In this document: piece after piece, positions 18,073 to 30,683 of the stretch
How positions within the stretch are numbered: the stretch's first letter is position 1
How the letters are laid out: each line of letters opens with the position of its first letter
NCBI GenBank assembly: GCA_016719945.1
Contig: JADJYE010000031.1
Span: 276,686 to 340,685 of the forward strand
Origin: Polyangiaceae bacterium
GTDB lineage: Bacteria > Myxococcota_A > Polyangia > Polyangiales > Polyangiaceae
DNA length: 64,000 nucleotides
Reading direction: 5' to 3'
Position numbers and translations under genes: made by a program
Notes under the pieces: generated by a model
Databases searched by the model: none
Told to the model about the DNA's origin: nothing
What the model saw: only the letters and a program-made list of their open reading frames with translations

Positions 18073-18101
18073 AGGCTACTGAACGCGTGAGAGCTAGTCA
18101 A
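18073..18101 (-). promoter_or_regulatory. lexA promoter with a possible LexA half-site
   Basis: On the minus strand there is TTGACT (18096-18101), a 17-nt spacer and TAGCCT (18073-18078), ending 10 nt before the ATG, so the leader is only a few nucleotides. GTTCAG (18079-18084) abuts the -10 box. As I recall, the Myxococcus xanthus LexA operator contains a GTTCAG half; the second half is not clear here. Confidence 0.7.
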
Positions 18102-18169
18102 ATTCGGTGCAGCCGGGGGCGGATGCACCACCAGCTTACGCCATGATTCCAGTCACATACGCGAACGCA

Positions 18170-18201
18170 CTGGTCGCGCACCCAGCCGCTAGCGCGACCA
18201 G
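18170..18201. terminator. Hairpin between pilT and lexA
   Basis: A perfect 10-bp inverted repeat, CTGGTCGCGC and GCGCGACCAG, with a 12-nt loop, lies 50 bp beyond the pilT stop. There is no T-tract. It may insulate lexA from pilBT or end the pil transcript. Confidence 0.4.
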
Positions 18202-18250
18202 GGGTAGGGGGACGAACGCTGGGGCATCGAGCGCTCGCGAGCCGCGAGGG

Positions 18251-19312
18251 TCAACGGCGCGCGCCGCTCAGGATCTGTCGGAGCTCGTCTGCGTCGCCGG
18301 TCGCGAGGAACGCCTCCTCGAGCGAGATGCCTTGGCGCATCACGAGCGCCGAGAGCGACTGGTTCATCGTCTGCATCCCGCTGCCGGCCTGGCCCACCTG
18401 CATCTGCGAATAGACCTGGTGGAGCTTGTCTTCTCGGATGAGGTTTCGAATGGCGGGGTTGGGGACCATGATCTCCATCGCGAGCACGCGCCCCGAGCCC
18501 GTCGCGCGGGGCAGCAGCTGCTGCGACATCACGGCGATCAGGCCCATCGAGATCTGCACGCGGATCTGCTGCTGCTGGTGCGGCGGGAAGACGTCGATCA
18601 CGCGCGTGATCGAGGAGATCGCCGAGTTGGTGTGGAGCGTGCCGAAGACCAGGTGGCCGGTCTCGGCGATGGTGAGCGCCGCCGACACCGTCTCCTGGTC
18701 TCGCATCTCGCCGATGAGCACGACGTCCGGGTCTTGGCGCAGGGCGTGCTTGAGCGCCTCCTTGAACCCGTGCGTGTCGGCGCCCACCTCGCGCTGGTTG
18801 ACCACGGCGAGCTTGTGGTGATGCAGGTACTCGATGGGGTCCTCGATGGTGAGGATGTGGACGCGCTGCTCAGCGTTGATCTTGTCGATGATCGACGCGA
18901 GCGTCGTCGACTTGCCGGAGCCCGTTGCCCCCGTGACGAGCACCAGCCCGCGCGGCTTCTTGGCGATGTCTTGGATGATCGGCGGCAGCCCGAGCTCGTC
19001 GAAGCTGAGCACTTTGTGGGGGATGCGCCGAAAGACCGCGGCGATGCTCCCGCGCTGCACGAAGCAGTTTCCGCGGAAGCGTGAGAGCCCGGGGACACCG
19101 AACGAGAAGTCGAGCTCGCTCGTCTTCTCGAACTTGATCTTCTGCTCCTCCGTAAGGATCGAGTAGACGAGCTGCTTCACCTCGACGCTCTTGAGCGGCG
19201 GGAGCTTGAGGGGAAACACGCTGCCGTCGATGCGCAAGAGCGGCGCGGTCCCCGAGGTGAGGTGGAGATCGCTCGCGTTCTTCTCCACCACGGCCTGGAG
19301 GAGCTGGAGCAT
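18251..19312 (-). CDS. pilT: Type IV pilus retraction ATPase PilT
   Basis: Hexameric cytosolic ATPase that depolymerises pilin and drives twitching or social motility. It has the N-terminal ASDLHLTSG (13-21), Walker A GATGSGKS (128-135), the Asp box TIEDPIEY (155-162), Walker B QDPDVVLIGEMRD (193-205), His box TGHLVFGTLHT (218-228), and the C-terminal AIRNLIREDK motif needed for retraction. At 353 aa from ATG at 19312, its start aligns with the usual MxxLHQLL opening. A TTG at 19366, overlapping the pilB stop as TTGA, would add 18 residues and is a credible alternative. Confidence 0.93.
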   Translation of the reverse strand: MLQLLQAVVEKNASDLHLTSGTAPLLRIDGSVFPLKLPPLKSVEVKQLVYSILTEEQKIKFEKTSELDFSFGVPGLSRFRGNCFVQRGSIAAVFRRIPHKVLSFDELGLPPIIQDIAKKPRGLVLVTGATGSGKSTTLASIIDKINAEQRVHILTIEDPIEYLHHHKLAVVNQREVGADTHGFKEALKHALRQDPDVVLIGEMRDQETVSAALTIAETGHLVFGTLHTNSAISSITRVIDVFPPHQQQQIRVQISMGLIAVMSQQLLPRATGSGRVLAMEIMVPNPAIRNLIREDKLHQVYSQMQVGQAGSGMQTMNQSLSALVMRQGISLEEAFLATGDADELRQILSGARR

Positions 19313-19362
19313 CGAGAAGCGGAGGGCGTCGTGGCCCGGCTGCGCAGCTGTGACCAAGGCCG

Positions 19363-21072
<1,710 letters not shown>

Positions 21073-21192
21073 GTTGTACCGGCCATGGTCGAAGATCGCG
21101 GGCTTCTCCGTCAACGTGTTGCCGCGCAGATCGTCAAGATACGTTGCCCTACACCGGTCGCGCGAGTGGCCCGGGGCGAGTAAGCTGGCGGC

Positions 21193-22368
21193 GTGGGTCT
21201 GTGGGATCGCGTCCGCGGCGTCGGCCCGGGTGGGTATCGGGAGCGAGCCGCCAAGCGCCTCGAACGGCAGGGCGAGTTGGCCGCCGCCGTCGAGCTGTAC
21301 CTCGAGGCGTCGCTCCCCGACGAAGCGGCGCGTGTGCTGCTGCTCCGGGCCGACGCCGAGCCGAAGCTGGAGCGCCGCGTCGCGTTCTTCGAGCAAGCCG
21401 CGATCACGGCGGCGTCCGAGGCGCTGTCGAAGCAGGCCCGCGCGCGCAAGGCGCGGCTGTCCTACGACCTCGTGAAGGCGCGCGGTGGTGTGGGTCGCAG
21501 CGAGCTGTACGAGGCGGCCACGGAGCTCGAGGCTGCGGGGGAAGGTCTGCTCGCGGCGGAGGCGTTCGCGTCGCTCGGCGACGCCGAGGGGGAGATCCGG
21601 GCGCTCACCAGCGCTGGCGCGATCGATCGCCTGGAGGAGCGACTGAAGCGCGACGCGGCCGACGCGAAGGAGGAGGCCGACGAGAGCCTGGCGCTGCGGC
21701 GCATGCAGGACCACGACCGTGGCGCCGAGCGTCGCGCCGCGCTGCGGCTCGCGTCGGAGTCCGGCGCCGAAGGGGGGCCGATCAGGGATCTAGCGCGTGA
21801 GATTCGCCAGCGGCTGGTCCGCGGGCCGCTGATCTCGCTGGTCGCCGAGGGGCGCGCGATGAACGTCGCGCTGGGGATCGAGGTGACGATCGGCCGCGGA
21901 GAAGCGACGATCGTCGTCGGCTCGCGGGCGCTCAGCCGCGTGCACCTGAAGCTGTTTCGTCGCGGGGCCGAGTGCTGGGTGGAGGACAACGCGACCCGCA
22001 ACGGGACGTTGCTCCGCGGGGCGCGCCTCGGCGCCCCGCTCCCCGTCGGCAGCGGCCTCGATCTGAAGCTCGGGGGCGAGGTCCCGGTTCGAATCGCGCC
22101 CGACGCGTGCGGCGGGGTCCGCGTGGAGCTCGGCGCAGACGTGTACATCGCGCCGCTCGGAGCGCTCGGCGTCGGAGGGTTCGCGGTGGCGCTGGAGGGT
22201 CCTGGCGGCGACGAGGCGAGCTTCGTCACGCTGGAGAGCTCGCCCGAGCGCCCTGCCTATCGGCGGCAGCTCGAGCTCGGTAGGAAGGTCGAGCTGTGCT
22301 TGGGGGACGAGATCTCGGCCGAGCGGGGCGGCGCCCCGGTCCTCACGGTCGGCGTGGCGACGCCATGA
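21193..22368 (+). CDS. FHA-domain protein with helical-repeat N-terminus
   Basis: Probably a phosphothreonine-reading partner of the kinase encoded next. The first about 210 residues are Ala/Leu-rich helical repeats (RLERQGELAAAVELYLEA; ELEAAGEGLLAAEAFASLGD) like degenerate TPRs. The FHA fold is at about 220-290, with IGRGEATIVVGSRALSRVHLKLF and DNATRNGTLL carrying the conserved Gly-Arg, Ser-x-x-His and Asn-Gly elements. A C-terminal strand-rich domain follows. GTG start at 21193 comes 7 nt after a TAAGCT box. The stop overlaps the kinase ATG (ATGA), indicating translational coupling. Confidence 0.85.
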   Translation: MGLWDRVRGVGPGGYRERAAKRLERQGELAAAVELYLEASLPDEAARVLLLRADAEPKLERRVAFFEQAAITAASEALSKQARARKARLSYDLVKARGGVGRSELYEAATELEAAGEGLLAAEAFASLGDAEGEIRALTSAGAIDRLEERLKRDAADAKEEADESLALRRMQDHDRGAERRAALRLASESGAEGGPIRDLAREIRQRLVRGPLISLVAEGRAMNVALGIEVTIGRGEATIVVGSRALSRVHLKLFRRGAECWVEDNATRNGTLLRGARLGAPLPVGSGLDLKLGGEVPVRIAPDACGGVRVELGADVYIAPLGALGVGGFAVALEGPGGDEASFVTLESSPERPAYRRQLELGRKVELCLGDEISAERGGAPVLTVGVATP

Positions 22369-23600
22369 GCCTGTGGCAGCGCCTGAAGGCGCGCTTCGCG
22401 GACGCGCCCGACCGCGAGCGGGCGCCCAGCCCGGACTCGCGACCGGCGCGACAAGCGCTGGAGGCTGGGGGCGCGGCTCCGCGCGCCGCGCCCGCCGCCG
22501 ACCGGCGGGCGGAGCTGGCGGCGCTCACCGACGCCGAGGCGCTCGCGGCGCTGCGCGCCTCTCGCGGGGGCCCTGGGGAGGCAGAGGTCCTGTCCGCCTT
22601 GTCGGGACGCATCAACCTCGACGAGGCGCTGGCGGTCGAGGTCGCTGAGCGCCTCGTCGTGCGCGGCGAAGAGGCGCGGGCGATGGAGCTGCTCGAGCCG
22701 CACGGCTCTGGGGCGGCGCTCATGCTGCTCAGCGATCTCGCGGCGGCTCGAGGCGAGACGGCGCGAGCGCTCGGCGCGATCGAGCGGGTGCTCGCGAGAG
22801 ATCTGTCGGCGCCTGGTGCTGCCGAGCGGCACGCCGAGCTCTCGAGGCGGCTCGGTGCGCCCAAGGGGCCGACCCGCAGGCTCGATGAGGCGACCCTGCT
22901 CGCGGCGGCGCCGACCGACACGCCCTTCCGCGTCGAGCGCGAGGTGGCGCGCGGCGGAGCGGGCTCGGTCTACGAGGCGTTCGACGAGGTGCTCGGCCGC
23001 AAGGTCGCGTTCAAGGTCTACCACGGCGGCGCAGAGGACCGCGGGGCGCTGGAGCGCGAGGTCCGGCTCGCGGTGAAGCTCGCCGGCTCGGGCGTGGTGC
23101 GCGTCTACGACGCGTCGCCCGAGGCGGGCTGGGTCGCGCTCGAGTGGGCGGCGCAAGGGAGCCTGCGCGACTGGCTCCGTGGCGGGCGCGCCCGCGAGCT
23201 GTGGCCGATCGGCCCTTGGGCGCTCCCCGTCGCCCGGGCGCTGGCGGCGATCCATGAGGCGGGGTTCGTCCACGCAGACGTCAAGCCGACCAACGTCCTG
23301 TTGAACGCGGTCGACGCGCCTCTGCTCACCGACTTCGGGATCGCCAGGGCCGCGGGCGCGCCTTCGGCCGGCGGCAGCGCGGGCTACGTCTCGCCGGAGC
23401 GGCTCTGCGGCGCCCTGGCTTCGCCTCTCGACGATGTCTACGGCTTCGGCAGAACCGTCGAGGACGTGCTCGCCGCAGCCGAGGTCGAGGCATCGCCCGG
23501 GCTCGCCGCGCTGGTCCGGGACTGCGTCGGGCCAGCCGCGACGCGCCCGAGCAGCGGGGCCCAGCTCGTCGAGCGGCTCGCAGCGCTCGAGCATCCGTAG
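22365..23600 (+). CDS. Serine/threonine protein kinase (non-RD)
   Basis: A 411-aa protein. An N-terminal helical region (about 1-180) precedes a small Hanks-type kinase domain: Gly loop ARGGAGSVYEA (about 193-203), Lys in KVAFKVY, catalytic loop HADVKPTN (about 302-309), TDFGIA (about 321-326) and YVSPERL. The usual HRD arginine is Ala (HAD), making it a non-RD kinase not needing classical activation-loop phosphorylation. No membrane segment is seen, so it is cytosolic. It is coupled to the FHA gene, which is its likely reader or regulator. Confidence 0.88.
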   Translation: MSLWQRLKARFADAPDRERAPSPDSRPARQALEAGGAAPRAAPAADRRAELAALTDAEALAALRASRGGPGEAEVLSALSGRINLDEALAVEVAERLVVRGEEARAMELLEPHGSGAALMLLSDLAAARGETARALGAIERVLARDLSAPGAAERHAELSRRLGAPKGPTRRLDEATLLAAAPTDTPFRVEREVARGGAGSVYEAFDEVLGRKVAFKVYHGGAEDRGALEREVRLAVKLAGSGVVRVYDASPEAGWVALEWAAQGSLRDWLRGGRARELWPIGPWALPVARALAAIHEAGFVHADVKPTNVLLNAVDAPLLTDFGIARAAGAPSAGGSAGYVSPERLCGALASPLDDVYGFGRTVEDVLAAAEVEASPGLAALVRDCVGPAATRPSSGAQLVERLAALEHP

Positions 23601-23614
23601 TACGCGAGGATCCG

Positions 23615-23926
23615 ATGCCTGCCCCGGTGCCCACCCTCGTGCACACGCCCAGCCGCGCGGCCGCCGCGCTCGTCGCCGGCGCGCTCCTCTTCGCGACCGG
23701 CTGCGAGAACAAGTGCGACGAGCTGGTGACGGTGCTCGCCGACTGCGTGAGCGGCGACGTCGGCGCAGGCGAGACGAACGAGACGGTCGACGACCCGTCA
23801 GGCGACACCGAGTGCTCGAGCGCCGACTCGACCTGCTCGACCTGCATCCTCGAGTCGAAGCTCGATCTGTGCGTCGACTACGGCGCGGCGCTCGCCCAGT
23901 GCCGTGAATCCGGCGACTGCGAGTGA
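23615..23926 (+). CDS. Small Cys-rich lipoprotein
   Basis: A 103-aa protein with signal peptide and lipobox LFATGC (Cys about residue 30). The mature part is acidic and has seven further cysteines (CDELVTVLADC, STCSTC, LDLCVDYGAALAQC). GAGGA lies 4 nt before the ATG. It starts 15 bp after the kinase and belongs to the FHA-kinase operon. The next gene is a shorter relative with the same CDE-start, so the two may be paralogs. Function unknown. Confidence 0.75.
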   Translation: MPAPVPTLVHTPSRAAAALVAGALLFATGCENKCDELVTVLADCVSGDVGAGETNETVDDPSGDTECSSADSTCSTCILESKLDLCVDYGAALAQCRESGDCE

Positions 23927-24017
23927 GGCGCGGGCGCGCTCGGTCGAGCCGCCAGCCACGGCTCGGCGGCGGCAAGTTCACCCGGCCTCGGGTTTCGTGA
24001 TACGAGATCGGGTCGAC

Positions 24018-24308
24018 ATGAGGCCCCCCTTTGGCGTCTTCCTGGCGTTCGCGCTCGCCTCACTCGGCTGCACCTCCGTCTGCGACGAGGTCGCGGAGGA
24101 GGCCGAGGCCGGAGGGTGCGCGGTCGGCGTGCTCCCGGTCGACACCGAGGCCGAGAATGAGGACCTGACGACGTGTGAGGGGGAGCGCGAGGCGCGCGCG
24201 CAGTGCTTGCTCGACCTCACCGACAACGTCTGCGCGATCACCGAGGAGGAGGCCGTGACGCTCGCGGCTTGCTACGAGGCCGCCCAGGGTATCGGCACCG
24301 ATCCGTAG
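24018..24308 (+). CDS. Small Cys-rich lipoprotein, possible paralog of the preceding one
   Basis: A 96-aa protein starting MRPPFGVFLAFALASLGC, a clear lipobox, followed by TSVCDEV and scattered cysteines (GGCAVG, TTCEGE, AQCLLD, NVCAIT, LAACYE). Six mature cysteines suggest a disulfide-stabilised periplasmic helical domain. ATG at 24018 follows a TACGAG box (24001-24006). Function unknown. Confidence 0.72.
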   Translation: MRPPFGVFLAFALASLGCTSVCDEVAEEAEAGGCAVGVLPVDTEAENEDLTTCEGEREARAQCLLDLTDNVCAITEEEAVTLAACYEAAQGIGTDP

Positions 24309-24318
24309 CCCCTGCTCG

Positions 24319-27278
24319 ATGTCACACCAACCGCCCGAAACCGGCCGCGTCGCCTTCGTCACCGTGCTGCGCGAGGGGGAGGGGCCCCGCGCGCAGCAGA
24401 GCAACCTCGACGCGGAGGCGCTCGCGGAGCGCCTGCGCCAAGAAGACGCCGGCTTCGAGGTCGTGCTGGTCGAGGCCAGCGACGACCTCGCGGGCCAGAT
24501 CGACGACCACCTCCGTCAGCGCGCGACGCCGCCCAGCGTGGCCCTGCTCTACGTCTCCGCCGACGCCCTCGGCGAGGAAGGTGAGATCCTCCTCCAGCTC
24601 GACCCTTCCCACCCCGACACCGCCGACGCGCTGAGCGATATCATCGAGGCGCTGGCGGAGCCGACGCTCCGGGGTGAAGACCCTGAGACCCTCCTCTTGC
24701 TGGACCTCCGGAGCCAAACCGAGGACCCCTCCAGCTCGCCGAGATCGCGGACTTGGCTCGCCAGGTCGCGCGCAGGAGCGAGGCCGCCGTCGAGGTCATC
24801 GTCGCGGTGCGGCCGCTCGCGGACGGCCCGGTGTCGAGCTGCTCGCCCCTCACAAAGGCGATCCTCGCGGAGCTCGACGAGGCGGATCCAGCGCTGGGCG
24901 TCGACAGCGCGGAGCTCGTTTCGACCGCCTTCGATCACGCCCGCGAGCTCGGCCGCGCGGGCGCTCTCGCGCACGCGTCGACCCCGACTCCTTTCACCAT
25001 CCTGCTCGGCGAGGGCGCGACGGTCCGCGCCCCCGAGGTCGCGCCCATCGCCGCCGAGCAGCCCGACGAGGACGAGCCCGCCGAGGCGGACGATCGGGCG
25101 ACCGAGGTCTCCCCAGAGCCGGCCTCCGAGCTGCCCGCCGTGGCAGAGCGCGCGCCCCAGCCCGTCGCCCAGGTCGTCCCGGCCGCGGCGGTGCAGGTGC
25201 CGGCGGCGCCCCCGAGCATCGCTCCAGCCGGGTCGATCCCGCCCGCCCGCCCGTCCAATCCGCCGCCCACCCTGCGCGACGCGGTCGCGGAGGCCGACGC
25301 GTGCGAGGCCGCCGGTCAGCACGAGGAGGGGCTGGCGAAGCTCCGCAAGGCGCTCGGCCTCGTCGGCACCAGCGTCGCGCCGGCGGACGCTGACGCCGAG
25401 CGCGCGAGGCTGCACCTGCGGATCGGCGAGGGGCAGCTGCGCCTCGGCAAGGGGCGCGAGGCGATCGCCAGCCTCGAGAAGGGGCTGACGCTGGGGCCGA
25501 GCGTGGCCGGCGCAGACCGCGCCCTGCGCACGCTGCTCGGGCTGTACCTGGGCGAGGGGGATCGTCGCGGCGTCGCGTCGGTCGAGGAGCGCATCGTCGC
25601 GCGGCTCGGCGAAGACTCGGCGGCGCTCGTGCCCGAGCTGGTCACCTTCGGGCGCGCGTGGATGATGGAGCTCAACGAGCCCCTCCGAGCGCGCGAGCGC
25701 CTCGAGCACGCGCGGGCCCTCGCGCCGCACAACCGCGAGGTCGCGAAGCTCTTGCTGCAGCTCGCCGAGAAGGACCGCCGAGACGAGGACGTGCTCGGGC
25801 TCAAGCGAGCGGTCGCCGAGCTCGACCCCGACCCCAAGACGCGAGCCGTCGGGCTCACCGAGCTCGCGCGCGTGTTCGCCAAGAAGGGGCGGGACGACGA
25901 CGCGTTCGACCTCTATGAGGGCGCCCTCGAGGCCGACCCCGGGTCGCTCGAGCCCCTCGAGATGCTGAGCCGCGCGCTCGGCGAGCGTCAGGAGTGGGCC
26001 GAGCTCGAGTCCGCCTACCGTCGCACCCTGGAGCGGGCGACCAAGATGTCGGACGAGGGCGACGAGGGGGAGCTCAAGCGCGCCCTCGAGCACGAGCTCA
26101 ACAAGCGCCTCGGCCTGCTGCTCATGCAGCACCTCGAGGACGCCGAAGGGGCGCTCCGATCGTTCGACGCCGCCTCCGCCGCGCGGCCAGAAGACCCCGG
26201 CGTGCGGAGGGTCGCCGCGGAGCTCGCGCACCGACTGGGTGACGCTCCGCTCGCGGAGCGTCACCTCGCGTCGATCCTCGCGGCCGACCCGCTCGACGCC
26301 GAGGCCTATCGACTCCTGTTCGACGTCCTGGTGCGCACCGAGCAGATCGAGCGCGCCGTCGAGGCCGGGACCGTCCTGCTCCGCCTCGGCGCCGCGAGCG
26401 ATCGCGAGCGAGTCCTCGTCAACGCGCACGCGGAGGACGAAGTCCCCCCGCCCAAAGGCGTGCTCTCGGTCGACGATTGGGAGCTGTTGCGCTCGCCGCT
26501 GGGGCCCTTCGAGGGCCCCTCGGCCGCCGAGCTCGTCGCGGGCGTCTTCCGAGCCGCGGGCGCGCCCTTGGTGAAGGCCTTCGTCAGCCTCGCCGCCCGC
26601 GCGGGCCGCCTGCCGCCGCTCGACGAGGCGCTCCGGGTCGAGCCCGAGGCCAGCACCGTGAGCGCCGTCCGCAGCCTGCTCTGGGCGAGCAAGATCCTCG
26701 GCGTCGACGTGCCGAAGATGTACCTGGAGGACGCGAGCACCGAGGGTATGACCGCCGTGCTGCGCGACGAGCCCGTCACCGTGATCGGCGCGTCAGCCCT
26801 GCGCGGGCGCACGCTCGACGAGCTCCGGTTCCTGTCTGGGTACCACCTCGCGTGCCACGTCCCCGAGCACCGCATCGTGCGACTGGCGCCGAACATCGAC
26901 GATCTCGCCGCGTGTTTCCTGGCCGCGGTCGTGGTCGCCGTCCCCGACACGCCGGTGCCCGAGCGGATCCGCTCGCTGGTTGAGCTGATCGTGCCCGGCT
27001 TCGCCAAGGTGCTCCAGCCCGAGCAAGAAGAGGCGCTCGAGGAGGCGGTGCTCGCGTTCGACGCCGCCGGCGGCCGCGCCGATCTCGTCGCGTTCCAGCG
27101 GGCCGTCGACGTGGCTGGCATCCGCGCGGGCTTCTTGCTCACCCGCAAGCTCGCGGCGTCGGCCGACGCCGCCGGCTCGATCCTCACGGGCCCACTGAAC
27201 GAAGACGAGCGCGAGGGTGAGCTCTACGCGTTCGCGGTCAGCGACCTCGCCCAGCGGCTGATCGCCAAGCTCACCTGA
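24319..27278 (+). CDS. Large TPR protein with caspase-like N-terminus lacking catalytic residues; frame broken once
   Basis: The N-terminal about 230 residues resemble a caspase-type alpha/beta domain: VALLYVSADALGEEGEI where a peptidase would have SGHG, and ETLLLLDLRSQ where it would have the catalytic Cys (LDACRS). Both catalytic positions are lost. A Pro/Ala linker and many TPR-like helical pairs follow (about 310-750). The C-terminal part has TLDELRFLSGYHLACHVPEH, reminiscent of an M48 core without HExxH. The frame breaks at C4 (24726-24729); one more C joins TEDP to LQLAEIADLARQVA. The intact product would be about 986 aa. Probably a scaffold in the FHA/kinase locus. Confidence 0.72.
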
Positions 27279-27294
27279 GCCACAAAAAGAACGA

Positions 27295-27318
27295 AGGGGC
27301 CTCCTCGCGGAGGCCCCT
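27295..27318 (-). terminator. Rho-independent terminator between convergent genes
   Basis: A perfect 10-bp stem, AGGGGCCTCC / GGAGGCCCCT, with a TCGC loop. In the minus-strand sense it is followed by TCGTTCTTTTTG, so it fits the end of the gene at 27351-28844. It may also stop the TPR transcript from the other side. Confidence 0.8.
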
Positions 27319-27350
27319 CGGCTCAGGTCGTCTTCGACGCCCGGCTCCGC

Positions 27351-28844
27351 TCAGGGAGCGGTGGGCGCGAAGTGGATGCCGCAGCGGTAGTAGTTGCTGA
27401 CGTTCGTCACGCTCTGTCCGCCCTTCAACAGCTGGACGATCAGCGAGGTGTTCGCGCCGACGTCGATGTCCGCGATGAGGAGGTCCGTCGTGGAGGTCTC
27501 GGTCATGCTCGCCAGCTCGGTGTTGCCGTCCGCGGTGAGGATGCGGACCTCGAGGTCCTCCGCGCCCGACCCGCTGCGGAGCGCGCCGCAGGCGACCGAG
27601 ATCGTCTCGTCCGACACGGCGACGCTGAAGTTGTCGACGTCTGCGCCCGGGAGGTCACCCTCGACGAAGTAGCTCGTGGTGCCCGACGCCTCGGTCAGCA
27701 CCTCGGCGGTGGCGACCACGTCGTTCGCGGCCTCCTGGGTCTCGACGGGGTTACCGCCGCCCACGCTGTGGATGACGAAGTAGAACGGCGAGCTCGGGCC
27801 GTTCGCGACCGGGCCCGCCTCGTTCGCGAGCAGGTACTGTCGGCCGAGCACGACCGGGAAATCGAGGGTCGCGCGCCCGATGATGTCCTCGGTCTCGTTT
27901 GACATGTCGAACTGCGCGATGACGCTCATCGTGGTCTGGTCGATGACGCTGAGCAGACCGGGGTTCTGGCTCGAGCCGTTGCCGTTGATGCCGGGCGGCG
28001 GCAGGATGATCGACGCGTTGGCGCGGCTACCCACGCCGGTGTCGACGTCGGCGGGCGGCGTGAAGACGACGCCGTCGACGTCGCTGGTGTCGGCGTATTC
28101 GCCCCAGGCGATCGACAGGTAGTACTGGCCCACGTCGGCGGCCTCGTACTCCATGATCGACGCGGTTCCGGCCGTGTCGTTCGGCTCGGTCGCTTCGTCG
28201 GTGTAGCTGTTCTCCGACGGGTCGAGCGTGGTGACCGCGACCAGGTAGAGGAACTCCGACAGCTCGTCGAAGTACGTCGTGTCGCAGGTGCCGGGCGACG
28301 CCCACGCGCAGAACTCCTCGACCTTGACGTAGTACGTGCCGGTCGCCGGGAGGATCGTGTAGAGCGCCGAGTCCTGCGAGGTGCGCGGGAACGGGTCGTC
28401 GTTGACGGCGATGGCGTTCTCGTCGGCGTCATAGATCGTGAGCACGGTGTCGATGTACCCATCGGCGAACTCGTCCGAGTCGGGCTTCGCGTCGGCGAAG
28501 ATGAACACGGCCTGGCCGGCCGTTCCGGTGAACGAGAAGTAGTCGGCGTCCGCGTCGGCCGGGTCGAGCTCACCGTCGCCGAGCAGGAAGCCCGGGAAGT
28601 CGGGGTTCTCCTCGAGCGGGATCGACTCGGCGAACGAGTCGTTGCCGTCGCCGGTGTTCTCGCCGCCGGTGCCCATGCCGCCAGTGCTGACGACAGGCGT
28701 GCCGCCGGTGCCCGCGCCGCCGCCGCCCGCGGTCTCGCCGCCGTTTTCCGCCGGAGCCCGCCGGTGGCCGTGGTGTCGTCGCCGCAACCGATTCCCCGCG
28801 AACATCGCGAGCCCAACCAAGCCGGACAGAACCTTGAACTTCAC
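27351..28844 (-). CDS. Lipoprotein with PPC-like domains; three homopolymer indels in the leader region
   Basis: Surface or periplasmic protein of unknown role. GTG at 28844 is preceded by GGAGG and gives MKFKVLSGLVGLAMFAG. As written, the next about 16 residues are Arg/His-rich and out of character. Removing one base from each of three runs (plus-strand C4 28794-28797, C3 28757-28759, T4 28744-28747) yields the lipobox FAGIGC followed by GDDTTATGG and a Gly-rich linker. Downstream are repeated pre-peptidase C-terminal-type modules (DYFSFTGTAGQAVFIFAD; GTYYVKVEEF; DNFSVAV). The net shift of three keeps the rest in frame. Confidence 0.8.
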   Translation of the reverse strand: MKFKVLSGLVGLAMFAGNRLRRRHHGHRRAPAENGGETAGGGGAGTGGTPVVSTGGMGTGGENTGDGNDSFAESIPLEENPDFPGFLLGDGELDPADADADYFSFTGTAGQAVFIFADAKPDSDEFADGYIDTVLTIYDADENAIAVNDDPFPRTSQDSALYTILPATGTYYVKVEEFCAWASPGTCDTTYFDELSEFLYLVAVTTLDPSENSYTDEATEPNDTAGTASIMEYEAADVGQYYLSIAWGEYADTSDVDGVVFTPPADVDTGVGSRANASIILPPPGINGNGSSQNPGLLSVIDQTTMSVIAQFDMSNETEDIIGRATLDFPVVLGRQYLLANEAGPVANGPSSPFYFVIHSVGGGNPVETQEAANDVVATAEVLTEASGTTSYFVEGDLPGADVDNFSVAVSDETISVACGALRSGSGAEDLEVRILTADGNTELASMTETSTTDLLIADIDVGANTSLIVQLLKGGQSVTNVSNYYRCGIHFAPTAP

Positions 28845-28977
28845 AGCGCCTCCGAAGGAGCAGACAGGGACCAAGGAAGAGGCCGCGCCCCCCTGGGCGC
28901 ACGACCTCGAACGTGCTGCCGCGTCTACAACGGAAACCGCCCAAATTCAAGCGCAGAAAGCTACCAGCGGCGGCTCG

Positions 28978-30606
<1,629 letters not shown>

Positions 30607-30683
30607 GGCGCGCAGCATACCGCACGCTTCCGTGCGCCCGCGCACCCTGGCGCGTCCCGAACCGCCTGAGTATGGTCCGCGCA

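Noticed and set aside
27351..28844. Arg/His-rich segment after the signal peptide as a genuine domain
   Set aside because: Three single-base homopolymer corrections give a standard lipobox and Gly-rich linker, a far better explanation.
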